DNA of 64,000 nt from Zarea fungicola. Taxonomy: Eukaryota; Ascomycota; Sordariomycetes; Hypocreales; Cordycipitaceae. Of this stretch, positions 1 through 10,992 are shown one piece after another. The stretch covers positions 372,001 to 436,000 of the forward strand of contig FWCC01000179.1 in the NCBI GenBank assembly GCA_900169235.1. Reading direction: 5' to 3'. Positions within the stretch are counted from its first letter, which is position 1. Each line of letters opens with the position of its first letter. Made by a program: the position numbers and the translations under genes. The notes beneath the pieces were generated by a model. It was not told the DNA's origin. It made no database searches and saw only the letters and a list, made by a program, of their open reading frames with translations.

Positions 1-1450
1 TTTTCAAACGTCAACACGGCAGGCTGAAAACTGTATGAAGGGGCATATACAAAGCGCCTCATCCACATAGCAGGCTAACCCCTCCCTGGATCGGCGACAG
101 ATATGCCACTATGTCCATGAAGAAGAACGCGAGATTAAAACCTAATGTAGATGTTATGTATCAAAATGAGTTTTGATTCCCTTCACTCTGAATCTCCTTT
201 CTCTGTCGAGCTGTTGTCTACACCTACACTTACGTTCCTGCTCAACATCTGGCCTTGTGGTATTGACCTGTTCTACGAAGCGATGGCCACAACAAGTAGC
301 AACTGACAAACTTGCTATCTCTAAATCAACAATTGACTTTGGGCCTGTTATGAAGGTATTCCAAGTCACTTTCAACGGCCTACATGAGCTGATTTGGGCT
401 GCTAAGTGCGGTTGGTGCTCGTCAGAAAATATGCGGCTGCGTAGTTCCACTTCCCTCGCAAATAATGGTGGCATAGGCCTTTCGTTTGATTCTCGTGTTA
501 TTTGATACGATGCCTTAGCGGGTTCGATTATTAAATCATTTTTGATGCGCTGTTGAGCCACGGGGACACTGAATAGCCAATCAAGCAAACTGAATGAACG
601 ATGCGCCAGGCAACTAGCCAGAAAACTATGGACTATTTCGGATTTGTTTATTCTATTATACAAATTCTCGTTTCAAGTTCTCAAATAGAAACATGACAAG
701 CTGCGCTCTAGCCAGCTGCTTTGAAGTGTTATTTTTAGATGATGTTATATGAAAACCACGCGGGGAACAAGGACAGAAACAATGAAACTAGAGCTCGTGT
801 GGCTCGAGCTCATGTAACCCCTTCCAATCAAAATCCTTTTTTTATCGGCCGCTTCGATTGCCTTCTTCTCCGCCGCCCGTTGTTCAGCAACTTGCGGGTG
901 CAGTTGGTTGGTCCGTGACACCCCTCAGTTTGAAAACCAACCACACAAGAGGGCCACTCTGCGGCAAATGCATTAAAATTTCGCGATAGGCGTGGGTTCT
1001 ACTAGCGGGGCTTACTTTGAATTTCTTGTATTGCACATGGCTCTTTTGATGGCCAGCCAAAGAGTTGCGGCTTGTGCTTGCCACAGGCACAAGGTTTGGA
1101 GCCTTGTCGCAAGTGGTGTAAGAACCGTTTGCTGTTTAGCACACAACTTCAATGTCCTCAAATAGAGCCTATCCCCATATTAACACATATAATTGAGCTC
1201 TATGTGTTGTTTCTAAACAAGTACACCATATTACTGAATCGTACATAATTCGTGACTTTCACACGCTTAGCAGAACGCGGCACCAAGTACGACTCATTCG
1301 CAACCTTTGAGCATTCGGCAAATACACTGAAAAGTACCAAGTTCGCGTTCCATTTCGTGTTTTCTTTCATATCTACACATCTTTTTTCTATTTGGCATAT
1401 ACTATTGGTGCACGATAGCTAGAGAGAAAAAGAGGAAACCTGTCGTCAAT
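1..1450. other. Left-edge intergenic region with one unassigned ORF
   Basis: No gene could be supported here. On the minus strand a frame is open from 663 to 154; its first ATG is at 474, giving 106 residues with several Cys and basic residues near the C-terminus (an ATCCGHR stretch). It has no recognisable domain, and a shorter overlapping frame exists on the other strand. It could be the last exon of an unseen gene or chance. The remainder (about 664-1450) is the presumed promoter and 5' leader of the HMG-box gene and shows no RNA gene or repeat. Confidence 0.4.
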
Positions 1451-2867
1451 ATGAGCCCTAGTTCTACATCTAGGCACTCTACTTTGTTGATAAAGACAAG
1501 AGAGATATCTCCCTACGCTTCTAGCTACATGTCACAAATTCCCATCCTTCCTCAGATCAAAAATGTAAGTTTATCCGCCAGTATCCCGCTCAAGTGCAGC
1601 ATTAACTTTCTTAGCAACAAAACATTCCTGTGGTTAACCCAGCTGAAATCTCAGTCAGTCATTGCCATTTTCTTTATTTGGTGAATCTTCATCTAATTAA
1701 CCTACTTAGATCCAATCTCACGATCCTCCTCGGTTGCTATCCATTGCTACGGGAAGCACAACTGCGAGGGCTTCGCCTCGTCCGCTGAGAGATGCTCCAC
1801 CTAGCAAACGAAGTCGGAGCAAGGAGACCAGACTTGAGAAGCGGAGTTCTAAAAATTCATCCACGACATTATTAACTCGAGCCCTTTCGCAAATTGCTCA
1901 GGATAGGCCTGACATCAACGTTGCTGATGTCACAGCGTTTGCGAAGCGCTCAGTTGAGACACGGCAAGGGGAGGCAGCCAAGGCTGGGAAGGTGAAGCGG
2001 CCACTCAATGCATTCATGCTCTATCGCAAGGCCTACCAGGACGTTGCTAAGACGCAGTGCAGTCGCAACAATCACCAGCAGGTCTCGACTATCTGTGGCA
2101 GCTCATGGAACGGCTGGGAACCGCAAACCATCATTGCCCATTTCAAAGAGTTGGCTTCAATTGAGAAGCAGATGCATGAAGGCGCATTTCCGGCATACAA
2201 GTACGACCCAGTGCAGGCTAAGAAACCAAGGGAAGCAGTAAATCACGATTCTACTGCAGTATGCGATGTGAGCGATGGCGAGTCAGGTTGCCACCATCGT
2301 AAGCGAGGTGGCCGGCACCGGTCTACTAGAAGCATTTCACGATCGAGACAGCCATTCGACTTGGAGGTGGCTGCACAGCAGCTTCTGCCGCCTGGTTCAC
2401 ATCCTCAGTTCCTGGATGGTTCATGGCAGCCTTACCAGGCTCCCCTTTTTCCGGAATGGTATTCCCAAGGCGGTCTTCCGTCTGATCTGGGCCAGTACAT
2501 GGTACGGGCAGGTAGTCAACAGGCGACCGACAGTTTGGATATGAGTTTACCATATGCGTGTGCGCCTTCTGATCTACATTTCCAGCCATATCCAACTTTC
2601 CTTGATCCATGCATAGACCCCTCACTGAACTCTGAAGTACCCGGGTCACAGTATGGTCAATTTCTGAGGAACAGCCACGACATGTTTACTGATTGGACCA
2701 ACGTGGATCCTGGCAACACTGCCTTGTCTCTCGTACCCGACCTAGATGCGGGTGGCGCACATAACGCTTATCTGCAGGGAGCAGAGGGGGACTGGATGGT
2801 TGAGCAACTTGAGGATGGTAGTCATTTCAGTGACTGGATGACACAGACGGGGCATGGTAGCCAATAG
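1451..2867 (+). CDS. HMG-box transcription factor, Ste11/Fmf-1-like
   Basis: Two exons: 1451-1564 and 1710-2867, 423 residues. The intron has a GTAAGT donor and a TTAG acceptor and joins in phase 0; the ATG at 1451 is the only upstream start in frame. The HMG box lies at about residues 132-205, opening with KRPLNAFMLYRKAYQ and closing with FPAYKYDP. It resembles the Ste11/Fmf-1 class of mating and sexual-development regulators more than MAT1-2-1, whose box reads differently (PRPPNAFILYR type). The N-terminus is basic and Ser/Thr-rich, fitting a nuclear DNA-binding protein. The C-terminal half is Gln/Pro/Ser-rich and acidic near the end, compatible with an activation region. Targets cannot be read from the sequence. 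The family call is sound; the Fmf-1-like assignment is inference from memory of the box. Confidence 0.75.
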
Positions 2868-3467
2868 CCCATGTTGAATCTGTAGCGCGCGCCTGGTGGA
2901 TATTTCTGCGGGTTCGGGGCATAACTGGTCGAGCGGATTGTTTGCATTGGGCTTGTTATTGTTTGCGTGGGTAAAGCCACGGGCGTTTTTCTTTTAGATC
3001 TTATTTTGGTCCTTTTAGTACAGTGCACGGGGCATCACCAGTGGTGTTTTTTCTTGTTTGCTGTTCGCTAGTTTGTGGCTTGTAGGGAGCTACCTAACTA
3101 CGTTTTGTCAGTTAAGCAGTTCAGAGTGGATTTTAGATTGGTCTAGGCTGAGTAAAACGTGAAATACTACGTGTTCTGGTTATCCAACAATTACGCCAAC
3201 ATGCAAGTTCAAGCTGCGCACTTGGCCTTAAAAAACAGTAAATAAATACACAATCAACGAATTCATTGGTTACAATGTAAACCACAGAGTATTAGCTCTT
3301 GCAATACTGTCGTCGCTGAAACTCTAAACTACAGGGTAAGTAATTCTGGACAAAGCTTAGTCATCAGACCCATTGCGAGGCGGCGAGCTCAGCAGCCCTC
3401 CGAGAACGATCGTGTTGTATCTGGATAAAACGCATCATAGACAAACTCAACTCTACTACGAGCAACA
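2868..3467. other. Intergenic, 3' region of HMG gene and EMC5 promoter
   Basis: No coding, RNA or repeat signal was found. The stretch is mildly AT-rich and holds the terminator of the HMG-box gene and the promoter of the next gene. Confidence 0.5.
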
Positions 3468-3928
3468 ATGACCTGGGTATCACGGTCAGTAACACTGACG
3501 GGGATTCTTCTCCTAGCTCATGCGTAAGGAACTCAAAATAGTCACAGCATTCGTATACTAACAGTCCCAGATGCTACTCGGCCCAGGAGCATGCAGCTCT
3601 CTCCGCGGCGCTTGCGAAGCATGCGCTCTCGCACCAGCAAACAAGCAATTCGCTGCCAATCGATATATGCATAGAAGCAATTGTGGCAACACTAATTGTG
3701 TGCTTTGGACTTGTTTCCGGCTCACAGACACTTCGGCCGATACAGTGGAATGTGTGGGCGGGAAAGATCGAGCGGGAAGGCGACGCTGGCTTCCTGGATG
3801 CATCTGGCGACGTTGACAAAGATTTCCTTGGCAACCCCTTCAGTTTCCTACAATCTCGGCCAGGATTCGTTGACATTCGCAAGCAGCGCCGTGAGTTTGC
3901 CAGCTGGGTTAAGACCGAAACGAAGTAA
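3468..3928 (+). CDS. EMC5: ER membrane protein complex subunit 5 (EMC5/MMgT family)
   Basis: Two exons: 3468-3523 and 3571-3928, 137 residues. The 47-nt intron has donor GTAAGG, a perfect TACTAAC branch point and acceptor CCCAG. The spliced start reads MTWVSRSVTLTG, then a first membrane segment and the family block CYSAQEHAAL. SLPIDICIEAIVATL leads into the second membrane segment, followed by LRPIQWNVWAGKIEREG and, near the end, GFVDIRKQRREFASW, the EMC5 C-terminal signature. The subunit belongs to the conserved EMC insertase, which inserts tail-anchored and multipass proteins at the ER; the family was also named membrane magnesium transporter. The length fits fungal EMC5. The gene runs in the same direction as MSH5, about 670 bases upstream of it. 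Assignment is firm from the combined motifs. Confidence 0.92.
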
Positions 3929-4599
3929 TAAAACAAGAAATTGTGGAAGATCACCCTAGATACAAATGCTGCCCAATGAGGTGGCCTGCAGAGAGAAATA
4001 CCACGACGCAAAGAATAATAAATATCCAGGGTTACCCGCCAACTTTCAAGATAGATTCCAACTGAGCCCCAAATGTACCAATAGTCAACCGTTCAGTGTA
4101 ACCATTTGATATAATAAGCAGCGAGAAGCTGCAGTTCATATGTATTCAGCCCTGAGATGTAGTCGGGACAGTATATTTTGCCAAATTGAAGGATCAGGCT
4201 CCTAAACTGCAAAAACCCCTTCCATATGCTGTTATGTACTGCCTCGGCTTCGCAGTAGCTTCTGTCCGTAGTGATGACAGTCACGAGTCTCCCGTCTTAT
4301 ACATGGGCAAGAGGGCAATTGCTCATGCCATGGTAAATGAAATCCCCCAAATAGCGAACGGAGTAGGGCTGCTGCTGTTGTGGAGAGTTGTGCCTGAAAC
4401 TAACACACCTACTACGGCAGGTGCATATAGTAGAGGAACACCATTTCCACCAGCTGCCACACAACGCATCGGCCATCCTCACGCGCTACAGCTACATTCT
4501 AACGCAGCGCCATGATCGATGCAATTAATACGAGGCATTAAATTACGGTTCGTTAAGAGTCAGAACTAACAGAGAATAAATTCTTCGCATCTGAACAGC
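3929..4599. other. Intergenic between EMC5 and MSH5
   Basis: A 109-codon frame (4186-4515) is present but has no recognisable feature and is judged chance. The region should hold the EMC5 terminator and MSH5 promoter. Confidence 0.45.
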
Positions 4600-7500
4600 A
4601 TGCCTATGCACGCTCCAAACAGGACAGTCGACGGCAACCGATCTCCCAGCGAGCGTTGCACGCCGACAGGAAAGGTAAACGATGCCCTTTCCATACATAT
4701 ATATATTTGGAAAGAGAGGAAAAGAAAAAGACAAAACAGAAACCTAATGAAGGATTGCAGGGAATGTCCCAATATCGATTTCCTTCGTCCACAAGCAAAG
4801 AATCTACAGTCCAAAATGCTCACCAAAAATTGACGAGTTACGATGCCACTGACGACCCCCACTACAGTGCAGCAGATGGCGACAGTGTTTTAGTTATAAA
4901 TGATACATTAATGGTTATCGATATGTCAGAAAAAGGCACCATGGGGTGTGCATTCTTTTCCACCCGTGACAATTGCCTGTCAGCTGCACAGGACGTGTTG
5001 CTAGCAGACGAGCAAACGCTGCAGCATTTCTTGACACATATTCAGCCAACATCCATCTTTATCTCGGCAAAATTCCCAGATGACCTAGTACGGAGGCTTG
5101 ATGATCATGTTGATCGCTCCCTCAACGGTAAGTTGTACAGCGCGTAGTCTCAGGATTACTGACACTAACCCTCGAAATAGATGGAATTGGGCAAAGGGTC
5201 TGTATAACGACGTTACCAAACGCTGATTTCTCGTTATTAGCCGCCAAGGATCGAATTTCAAGTGTTAATTTAGTTGGTAAAAAAGAACCACTGGCCATTT
5301 TCCACGCACCCGAGGAATACGCTGTCCTCCCTGGGGCGTTCAACAGAGATTTACCAGTATCGGAATCTGCAAGCATACGATACTTAGAGTTTAGAGCAAG
5401 CTCAGGCCTAGACAATTCTATTTCGGTAAGAACGTAGAAAGTTAATTGCTATAGAAGCTAATTTAACAGACGGCTTGCGTTGGCGTGTTGGTCACCGAAG
5501 TCAACAGGCGCAGAACTGCGCATGGCCAAAGTAATATCAATCTAGCTGAGTCGAGCTATGAGATATACGATATTAAGGAGTTTAATCTTACCGAATACTT
5601 GTATATCAACGCCACGGCAATGTCTAGTTTACAAATTCTCCAACGCGAGACACACCCGAACGTTCAAACATGGAATACCAATTCCAGTGGTATACACAAA
5701 ATGGAGGGTTTGTCTGTATATGGACTTTTTAATCAACTGGCATCTACCTCACAAGGTCGCACAAATCTCCGCAAAATATTTCTTCGGCCGAGTCTTCACA
5801 TTCCGACTATAGCTGCGCGTCACCAGGCTATTGCAACGCTATTGCGGCCACAAAACTCCGAAATTTTGATACAGATGACGCGGTCTCTTCGAAAGGTCCC
5901 AGATATAAAAAGAGTCATATCAAGACTCCGCAAAGGCATTGACTCGACATCTACATGCCACTCGCCGCGCAATGGAGTATGGACAGCAATAGAGAGCTTT
6001 ACAAGCAATGTTGCAGAGACCCGGAGGCTGGCAAGCTCACTCTCTGGATTAGACTCTACGATTCTCCTGAAGAAGGTTAGTTACTATAGAAGACCCATTC
6101 TCGCAGCCATTTCCGAATGACATTGTTCTTAGATTTGTGACGCTGTCGACGTCACGACGATGGTCTCCGTAGGATCTCTTGTAAATGCCACCATCGACTT
6201 CGAACAATCCAAATCCCGCGAGAAATATTCTATACGCAGTGGCATTGATACAGGCCTAGACAATCTAAAGAGGCATTATGACGGAATGGAAAGTTTCTTA
6301 ACGACAGTCGTGAAAAGCATCACTGAGCAGTCGGCGCAATGGGCTCGACAGTACATAAAATCTTGTATTTTTTTGCCACAACTTGGATTTCTATTGGTAA
6401 TAGAGCTAGATGAGACCACAGGACAAGGGAAATACAATGGTGAGGGACAATCAGATGATTCGTGGGAAAAGGTATTTTCTGCAGATGGTTCGGTATGCTA
6501 TAAAACGCGACGAATGAGAGATCTTGATGACAGATATGGTGATATATATTGTCAAATAGGAGGTAAGTGAATCAAGTATTTTGTTACGTTACCTAGTTAA
6601 TGCAGGAATAGATAGAGAAGTTGAACTGCTTTACCAGTTGGCAGTTGAGGTCCTACAACAAAGCTCAAATTTAGAGCTTGCATCCGAATCATGTGGTGAG
6701 CTGGATGTGCTGCTTACTTTGGCTCTTGCAGCCAAAAAATACGGCTGGATTGAGCCTACTATTGGCACGAATGAGAGAACCTGTGTTATAGGTGGGCGCC
6801 ATCCTCTATACGAGCTATCGACATCTAATTTCATTCCAAATGACTTTGGCGACAGAAGAGATGGAGACGGGGGTAGAGAAGAACCAAAGAAAGCATGCAA
6901 CCGGATGCTAGTTGTCACGGGACCAAACCACTCTGGCAAGTCTGTTTATTTGAAACAGGTGGCCTTGATTGTATACATGGCTCACATAGGCAGCTTTGTC
7001 CCTGCTGAGAAAGCCAACATTGGTGTCACTGACAAGATATTGGTATGCATGGCTGCACATGAAAGTGCAGCAGCAAATGAGAGCGCATTTGCAGCAGATC
7101 TGAAGGATATACTCCATACCGTAAAGCAAGCAACATTAAAAAGTCTCGTTATTGTTGACGAATTTGGGAAAGGTACTTGCCCCATCAATGGCGCAGGATT
7201 AGCCGCAGGATTGATGGAATATTTTCTAGCTCTCGGCTTCAATCACTGTCCTCGAGTTCTTCTGGCGACGCATTTTCACGAGATATTCGAGTTTGAAGCT
7301 TTTCACTGTTATGGATATTTGGACTTTGTCCACATGAAAGTGGAAATCAACCACGAAAGTGGGAACGAAGACGGGAATGAAGACGGCCCACTCACATATC
7401 TCTTTTCTCTTGGTCATGGGAGGAATTCATCCAGCTTTGGAGAACAGTGCGCGGCGATGAACGGGGTACCTGGCGTCGTTGTAAACCGGGCGAAGGCTAT

Positions 7501-7696
7501 ATCGTCAATTATTAGCCGCCATGAGGATCTTGTCACGACTTGTGCAAGGCTATCAAATGCCGAGCAGACTCAACTTCAGATTGCAGAGGAAATTGCAAGG
7601 CAGTTCATATCTTACGACTTGCGAGCATGGAATTTGCCAGGGGCGGTACCTGATGCCGTACGGATGCTTGAGAGATTGATGTCAACTGTGTTCTGA
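4600..7696 (+). CDS. MSH5: MutS homologue 5, meiotic crossover factor
   Basis: Six exons: 4600-4674, 4761-5127, 5181-5425, 5470-6075, 6133-6562, 6606-7696, about 937 residues. Every junction is GT-AG and in phase. The first exon is the least certain; a start at ATG 4764 would give 911 residues. Msh5 pairs with Msh4 and stabilises recombination intermediates that become crossovers; it has no mismatch-repair role. The ATPase core near the C-terminus has Walker A GPNHSGKS (about residues 680-687), in which the Asn-His pair is typical of Msh5, and Walker B IVDEFGKGT. LATHFHEIFE is the following MutS block. The lever/clamp region is in exons 4-5. The segment between the Walker motifs (CMAAHESAAANESAF) departs from the usual Msh5 form, but no frame is broken. 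Expression should be meiotic; no regulatory site was identified. Confidence 0.93.
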
Positions 7697-8008
7697 TTCG
7701 TAAAGAGGCACGGACCATGGAACTAAGCTTGCTAGTTGCTGATTTAATGCGCATTGTTTTTGTCCGAATAATAACGATGGCTATATGAATTTAAACAGTT
7801 TTTATATCCTATTGCCGCTAGAGTAGTTGAAAATGGTTGTTGATGTAGGAAGCAGCATTAGCAGTTATTAATAGCCCCTGCCCTAATTGAGGCCAACACG
7901 AATGGCGAAACGGGGGGGTTTAAGGAATAATATAGCTTCAGAGCCTTAAATTGCAACGCAAAGACTATCAATTATAGATTTCTTTAGTCCGATCTGTTAA
8001 CTACCGAA
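7697..8008. other. Intergenic, MSH5 3' region
   Basis: AT-rich stretch between MSH5 and the first tRNA gene. Nothing coding or repeated was seen apart from a short G run near 7912. Confidence 0.5.
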
Positions 8009-8089
8009 GTCACTTTGGCCGAGTGGTTAAGGCGGTGCCCTGCTAAGGCATTACATTCGTGTGCGTAGGTTCGAATCCTGCAGGTGACG
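8009..8089 (+). tRNA. tRNA-Ser (anticodon GCU)
   Basis: The 81-nt sequence folds as a class II tRNA. The acceptor stem pairs GTCACTT with the complementary 3' end before discriminator G. The D-arm is GGCCGAGTGGTTAAGGC (A box). The anticodon loop is CTGCTAA with anticodon GCT, and the T-arm is GGTTCGAATCC (B box). A long variable arm fits serine. There is no intron and CCA is not encoded. A T-run just downstream (from about 8090) is the expected Pol III terminator. An identical copy lies on the other strand at 8752-8832. Confidence 0.95.
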
Positions 8090-8751
8090 TTTCTTTTTTT
8101 ATTCCAATTCTTTTAGAATATAATCCCGTCTATTTTTGCAATTGATTTTTAGAAGAAGTACCCCGTAGCTCCCTTGCTTTTTAAACGAGTGGTATAACTC
8201 GTATCATGTCTTATGAACTTGACAGTCTCTTGTTACATACTTGACAGACCATTTTTAACCGTTACGAACCGTTGATGACGCGCTAGGTAAATAGGGGAGG
8301 GAACTGGCTCATTAGAATTATGAATACAGGAGAGCTCTCCTTGAGAAGGCCTCAGCCTAAACGTAGGATCATCACAGCCTGGGTTCCTTTAGTACACACC
8401 GGTATGGTCCTACGTCGCTGTTGGACGAACCCAACATCTAGCTTGTCTACAATGCGACATACTTTTGCATCTACTTTCCTTTTGTAGAGAAGGGTAAATA
8501 CGAACAGATCCGTCTGCCTGACTGTGTATAAAGGGATCCAAAAAGGGTGGCGACCGTCTTTACCTTGGTTTGGGATTTAATCGCGCTACACCGGTAACAA
8601 ACACAGTTAAAAGGGAGTCTGCGAGCTAGCTGTTTAAAGTCACAGCCATGCGACATGCGGATAAACCAACGTCGGCCTTAACGAATCCCATTTACATATT
8701 CGCCGTTGTTGAAACGGAAGACGATCTTAGGAGAAACCGCCAAAAAAAGAA
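8090..8751. other. Spacer between inverted tRNA-Ser genes
   Basis: Spacer of 662 nt between the two opposed tRNA genes. Both ends carry a T-run of about seven bases that would serve as Pol III terminator for the nearer gene. No ORF with recognisable content, terminal repeats or LTR-like sequence was noticed. Confidence 0.6.
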
Positions 8752-8832
8752 CGTCACCTGCAGGATTCGAACCTACGCACACGAATGTAATGCCTTAGCA
8801 GGGCACCGCCTTAACCACTCGGCCAAAGTGAC
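8752..8832 (-). tRNA. tRNA-Ser (anticodon GCU), second copy
   Basis: Reverse complement reads the same 81-nt tRNA-Ser(GCU) as the copy at 8009-8089, with the same acceptor stem, A and B boxes, long variable arm and anticodon GCT. A T-run follows its 3' end. Upstream flanks of the two copies differ, so the shared sequence is essentially the tRNA plus a short T-rich tail. Confidence 0.95.
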
Positions 8833-9889
8833 TTGATGACAAATCCGATAGTATTAATATTAATAAGCTTTTACGGACTCCTTATCTCTCCATGTCCTCA
8901 GCCACTGTACATGTTGTCACTGAATTGAAAATCACAGGCCTTAAACCCATCTGCTCCTGCATCATCCAGCACTTTATTCTCATATTCGACTGAGTAACTC
9001 AAACTGCAATTAGTTGACCAAAAATCTTCCATAATAAGTTACTAGCAGGCAATTTATTTGCCAGAGTAGATGGTTTTACACGGGTCTCTCTTTTCTGATG
9101 TCGTTACCTGTCGTTAGTCCGTCGTACAGACATGCAACCGCGTCCCGAGCTTGCCGTTATTTGCTACTTCGATGCGGCTACAAACTTGACGGTTTGCGAC
9201 TTATGTTGATGGCCGCGTTCAAAACTACATTGATACACCATGCCATGCGAGCCAAAACTCCATCAATATGCAAGACGATGGCTATCACTGGTTTTTTCAA
9301 GTTGTTGCCAAAATAAATGGGCAACATGACATATAAAGATGTTTGTAGGAACCTTGCAGCATTCCCTTTGAGGTAATCAAAGCATGCAGCGAAGAAAACG
9401 CCGGCGCAGGTCTAGTTTCTCTTGACAAACTGATTTGATGGTGACTTCAAAATTGGCCTCAGTAAAAAGCGGTCGATCTCAATGATGTATTGGAACTGGA
9501 GAAATGCGCCACCCGCAAGACGTCAAATAACCAGGCATGATCAATTCATTCTGTGTCGAGGAAAACAACCGAGCTGATCTGGGAAGACTGCGATTAACAT
9601 GAATCAACCTCTTAAAACACTGCCTGAAAAGTCGCTTGTCGACTGGAAGCTAGATATGATGAAGCATCATCGGTGGTTGCAGCAGCAAACCTAGCGAAAC
9701 AGCCTCTGAGAGTCATGAGGAAGGAGGGATGTTAGAGGTTCCGTGTTTACAGCGTAAGATCATTATTCCTAAGGTAGAACTATTTTATGAGCACCCCTTT
9801 CCTCATTCCCTTGTAGTTGGCCCGACCAGGCCAAAGTTTACATCCGCAGAAACGACAGTCATAACATCATAAATATGGTATTCAAATGC
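8833..9889. other. Intergenic, about 1 kb
   Basis: Only short frames with no recognisable content were seen (for example 9098-9316, 72 codons). No RNA gene or repeat found. Confidence 0.45.
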
Positions 9890-10574
9890 TCACAATTGCC
9901 ATACCATGTTCAAGGCCAGCATCAGCAGTAGCCATATTGTCATTATTGGGGTTGTTCTATAACCGTCAGATTTCTGCCCAAAGGAGGCACATGTTGCGGA
10001 AGCAAGAGCTGCGCATGCTTGCGAGCTAAGACTCGAGCAGATCGAAGTTGCCTGGCCGCCGGATACGCTGACGCCGCCACCAGTAACCGTCGTTCCGCTG
10101 TTTCCTGGAACCGCTACTGTGACATGATAACCGTTTCCATTCTGGAGTTTTGTCAAGCAGGCTTGGTAGTTCTTCGAACACGACTGAACTTCTGAAGAGC
10201 AAGATGCGCTATTTCCAAATGTGGTGTGAGCATATGGAAAGGGAAAATATGAGTTGGGCACGTATGTGGCTGAGCCTACTGGTGCCGTTGGAGCGGACGT
10301 GGGAGCTGTCCCTGTACACACGGCGCTATTGAACTGATGTTAACACTGCCATGCGGATGGTAGCCTGGTAGGGACTCGCTTCCAGCTCTTACCCTTGAGG
10401 ACAACAAGCAGGGTTATTATTAGCATCAGAGGTGCACGTCTGCCCATTCTCACAGCATATGTCGTTGAAGGCCGGACCAAGTGACGTAGGACAATGGTAG
10501 GTGTTCGCAGGGCACCCAGCACGGGGTAGCAGTGGCGAGCTGCGGACCGCGTTTGTTGGTGCTGGAAAGACCAT
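9890..10574 (-). CDS. Cys-rich, probably GPI-anchored surface protein
   Basis: Two exons can be joined: 10574-10393 and 10325-9890 (205 residues from ATG 10574), with a GTAAGA donor and an AATAG acceptor. The N-terminal half has a Cys-rich module (GCPANTYHCPTSLG, then ICCENGQTC and ACCPQGAVCTGT). A Ser/Thr/Pro-rich linker and a second Cys-containing block follow. The last 20 or so residues are hydrophobic (TIWLLLMLALNMVWQL), as in proteins processed for a GPI anchor. No signal peptide follows ATG 10574, so a 5' exon is expected upstream, with acceptor candidates at CTTTCCAG or TTCTCAG; none could be fixed. The function is unknown; many ascomycete wall proteins look like this. If no leader exon exists, the gene may be decayed at its 5' end. 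Confidence 0.6.
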
Positions 10575-10992
10575 TGTGTATGATTAGACTGAGAAGCGTA
10601 GAAATGTGACTGGTTAATGCAGTTCCGTTGTCTCTCCAGCTGACAACCACGCAGCAGAGTAAGCTCTTGCCACAAGCATATTTTTATGTAGTGAGGTCAT
10701 GCCGGTACGTTGCTACATGATCCTTGTTTTTATTGGGCTGGCATCGTTCTAGCATATGTGGGGCGACCAGTTGTGTGTATGAAGCTCGTACCGACAGCCC
10801 AGCTGGCCGAGACATTGCAGCGAAAAACCAAGCTGGGTGGGGGAGTGTGTTGGTGTTTCAATAAACTTTATTTATTTAATCATGAGTGAAGGCTGTGTTC
10901 CTTCAACGATAAACTGAAGCCATCAAGAGGAGTGGCCCAATATTCCATATCCGATTGTCTGGTTGACCAGGCAACATCCCCCAAGGAAACTT
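10575..10992. other. Intergenic with probable unresolved 5' exon
   Basis: This stretch probably contains the unassigned leader exon of the minus-strand Cys-rich protein. It also holds the 3' flank of the next minus-strand gene up to 10992. Nothing else was seen. Confidence 0.4.

Noticed and set aside
154..663. 169-codon minus-strand open frame near the left edge
   Set aside because: No ATG until 474 and no family; may be a last exon, but no upstream exon could be joined.
3558..4011. Minus-strand frames overlapping EMC5
   Set aside because: The opposite strand carries the clear two-exon EMC5 gene; these are shadows.
8009..8832. Terminal inverted repeats of a transposon
   Set aside because: The inverted sequences are complete tRNA genes and no transposase or target-site duplication was seen between or beside them.
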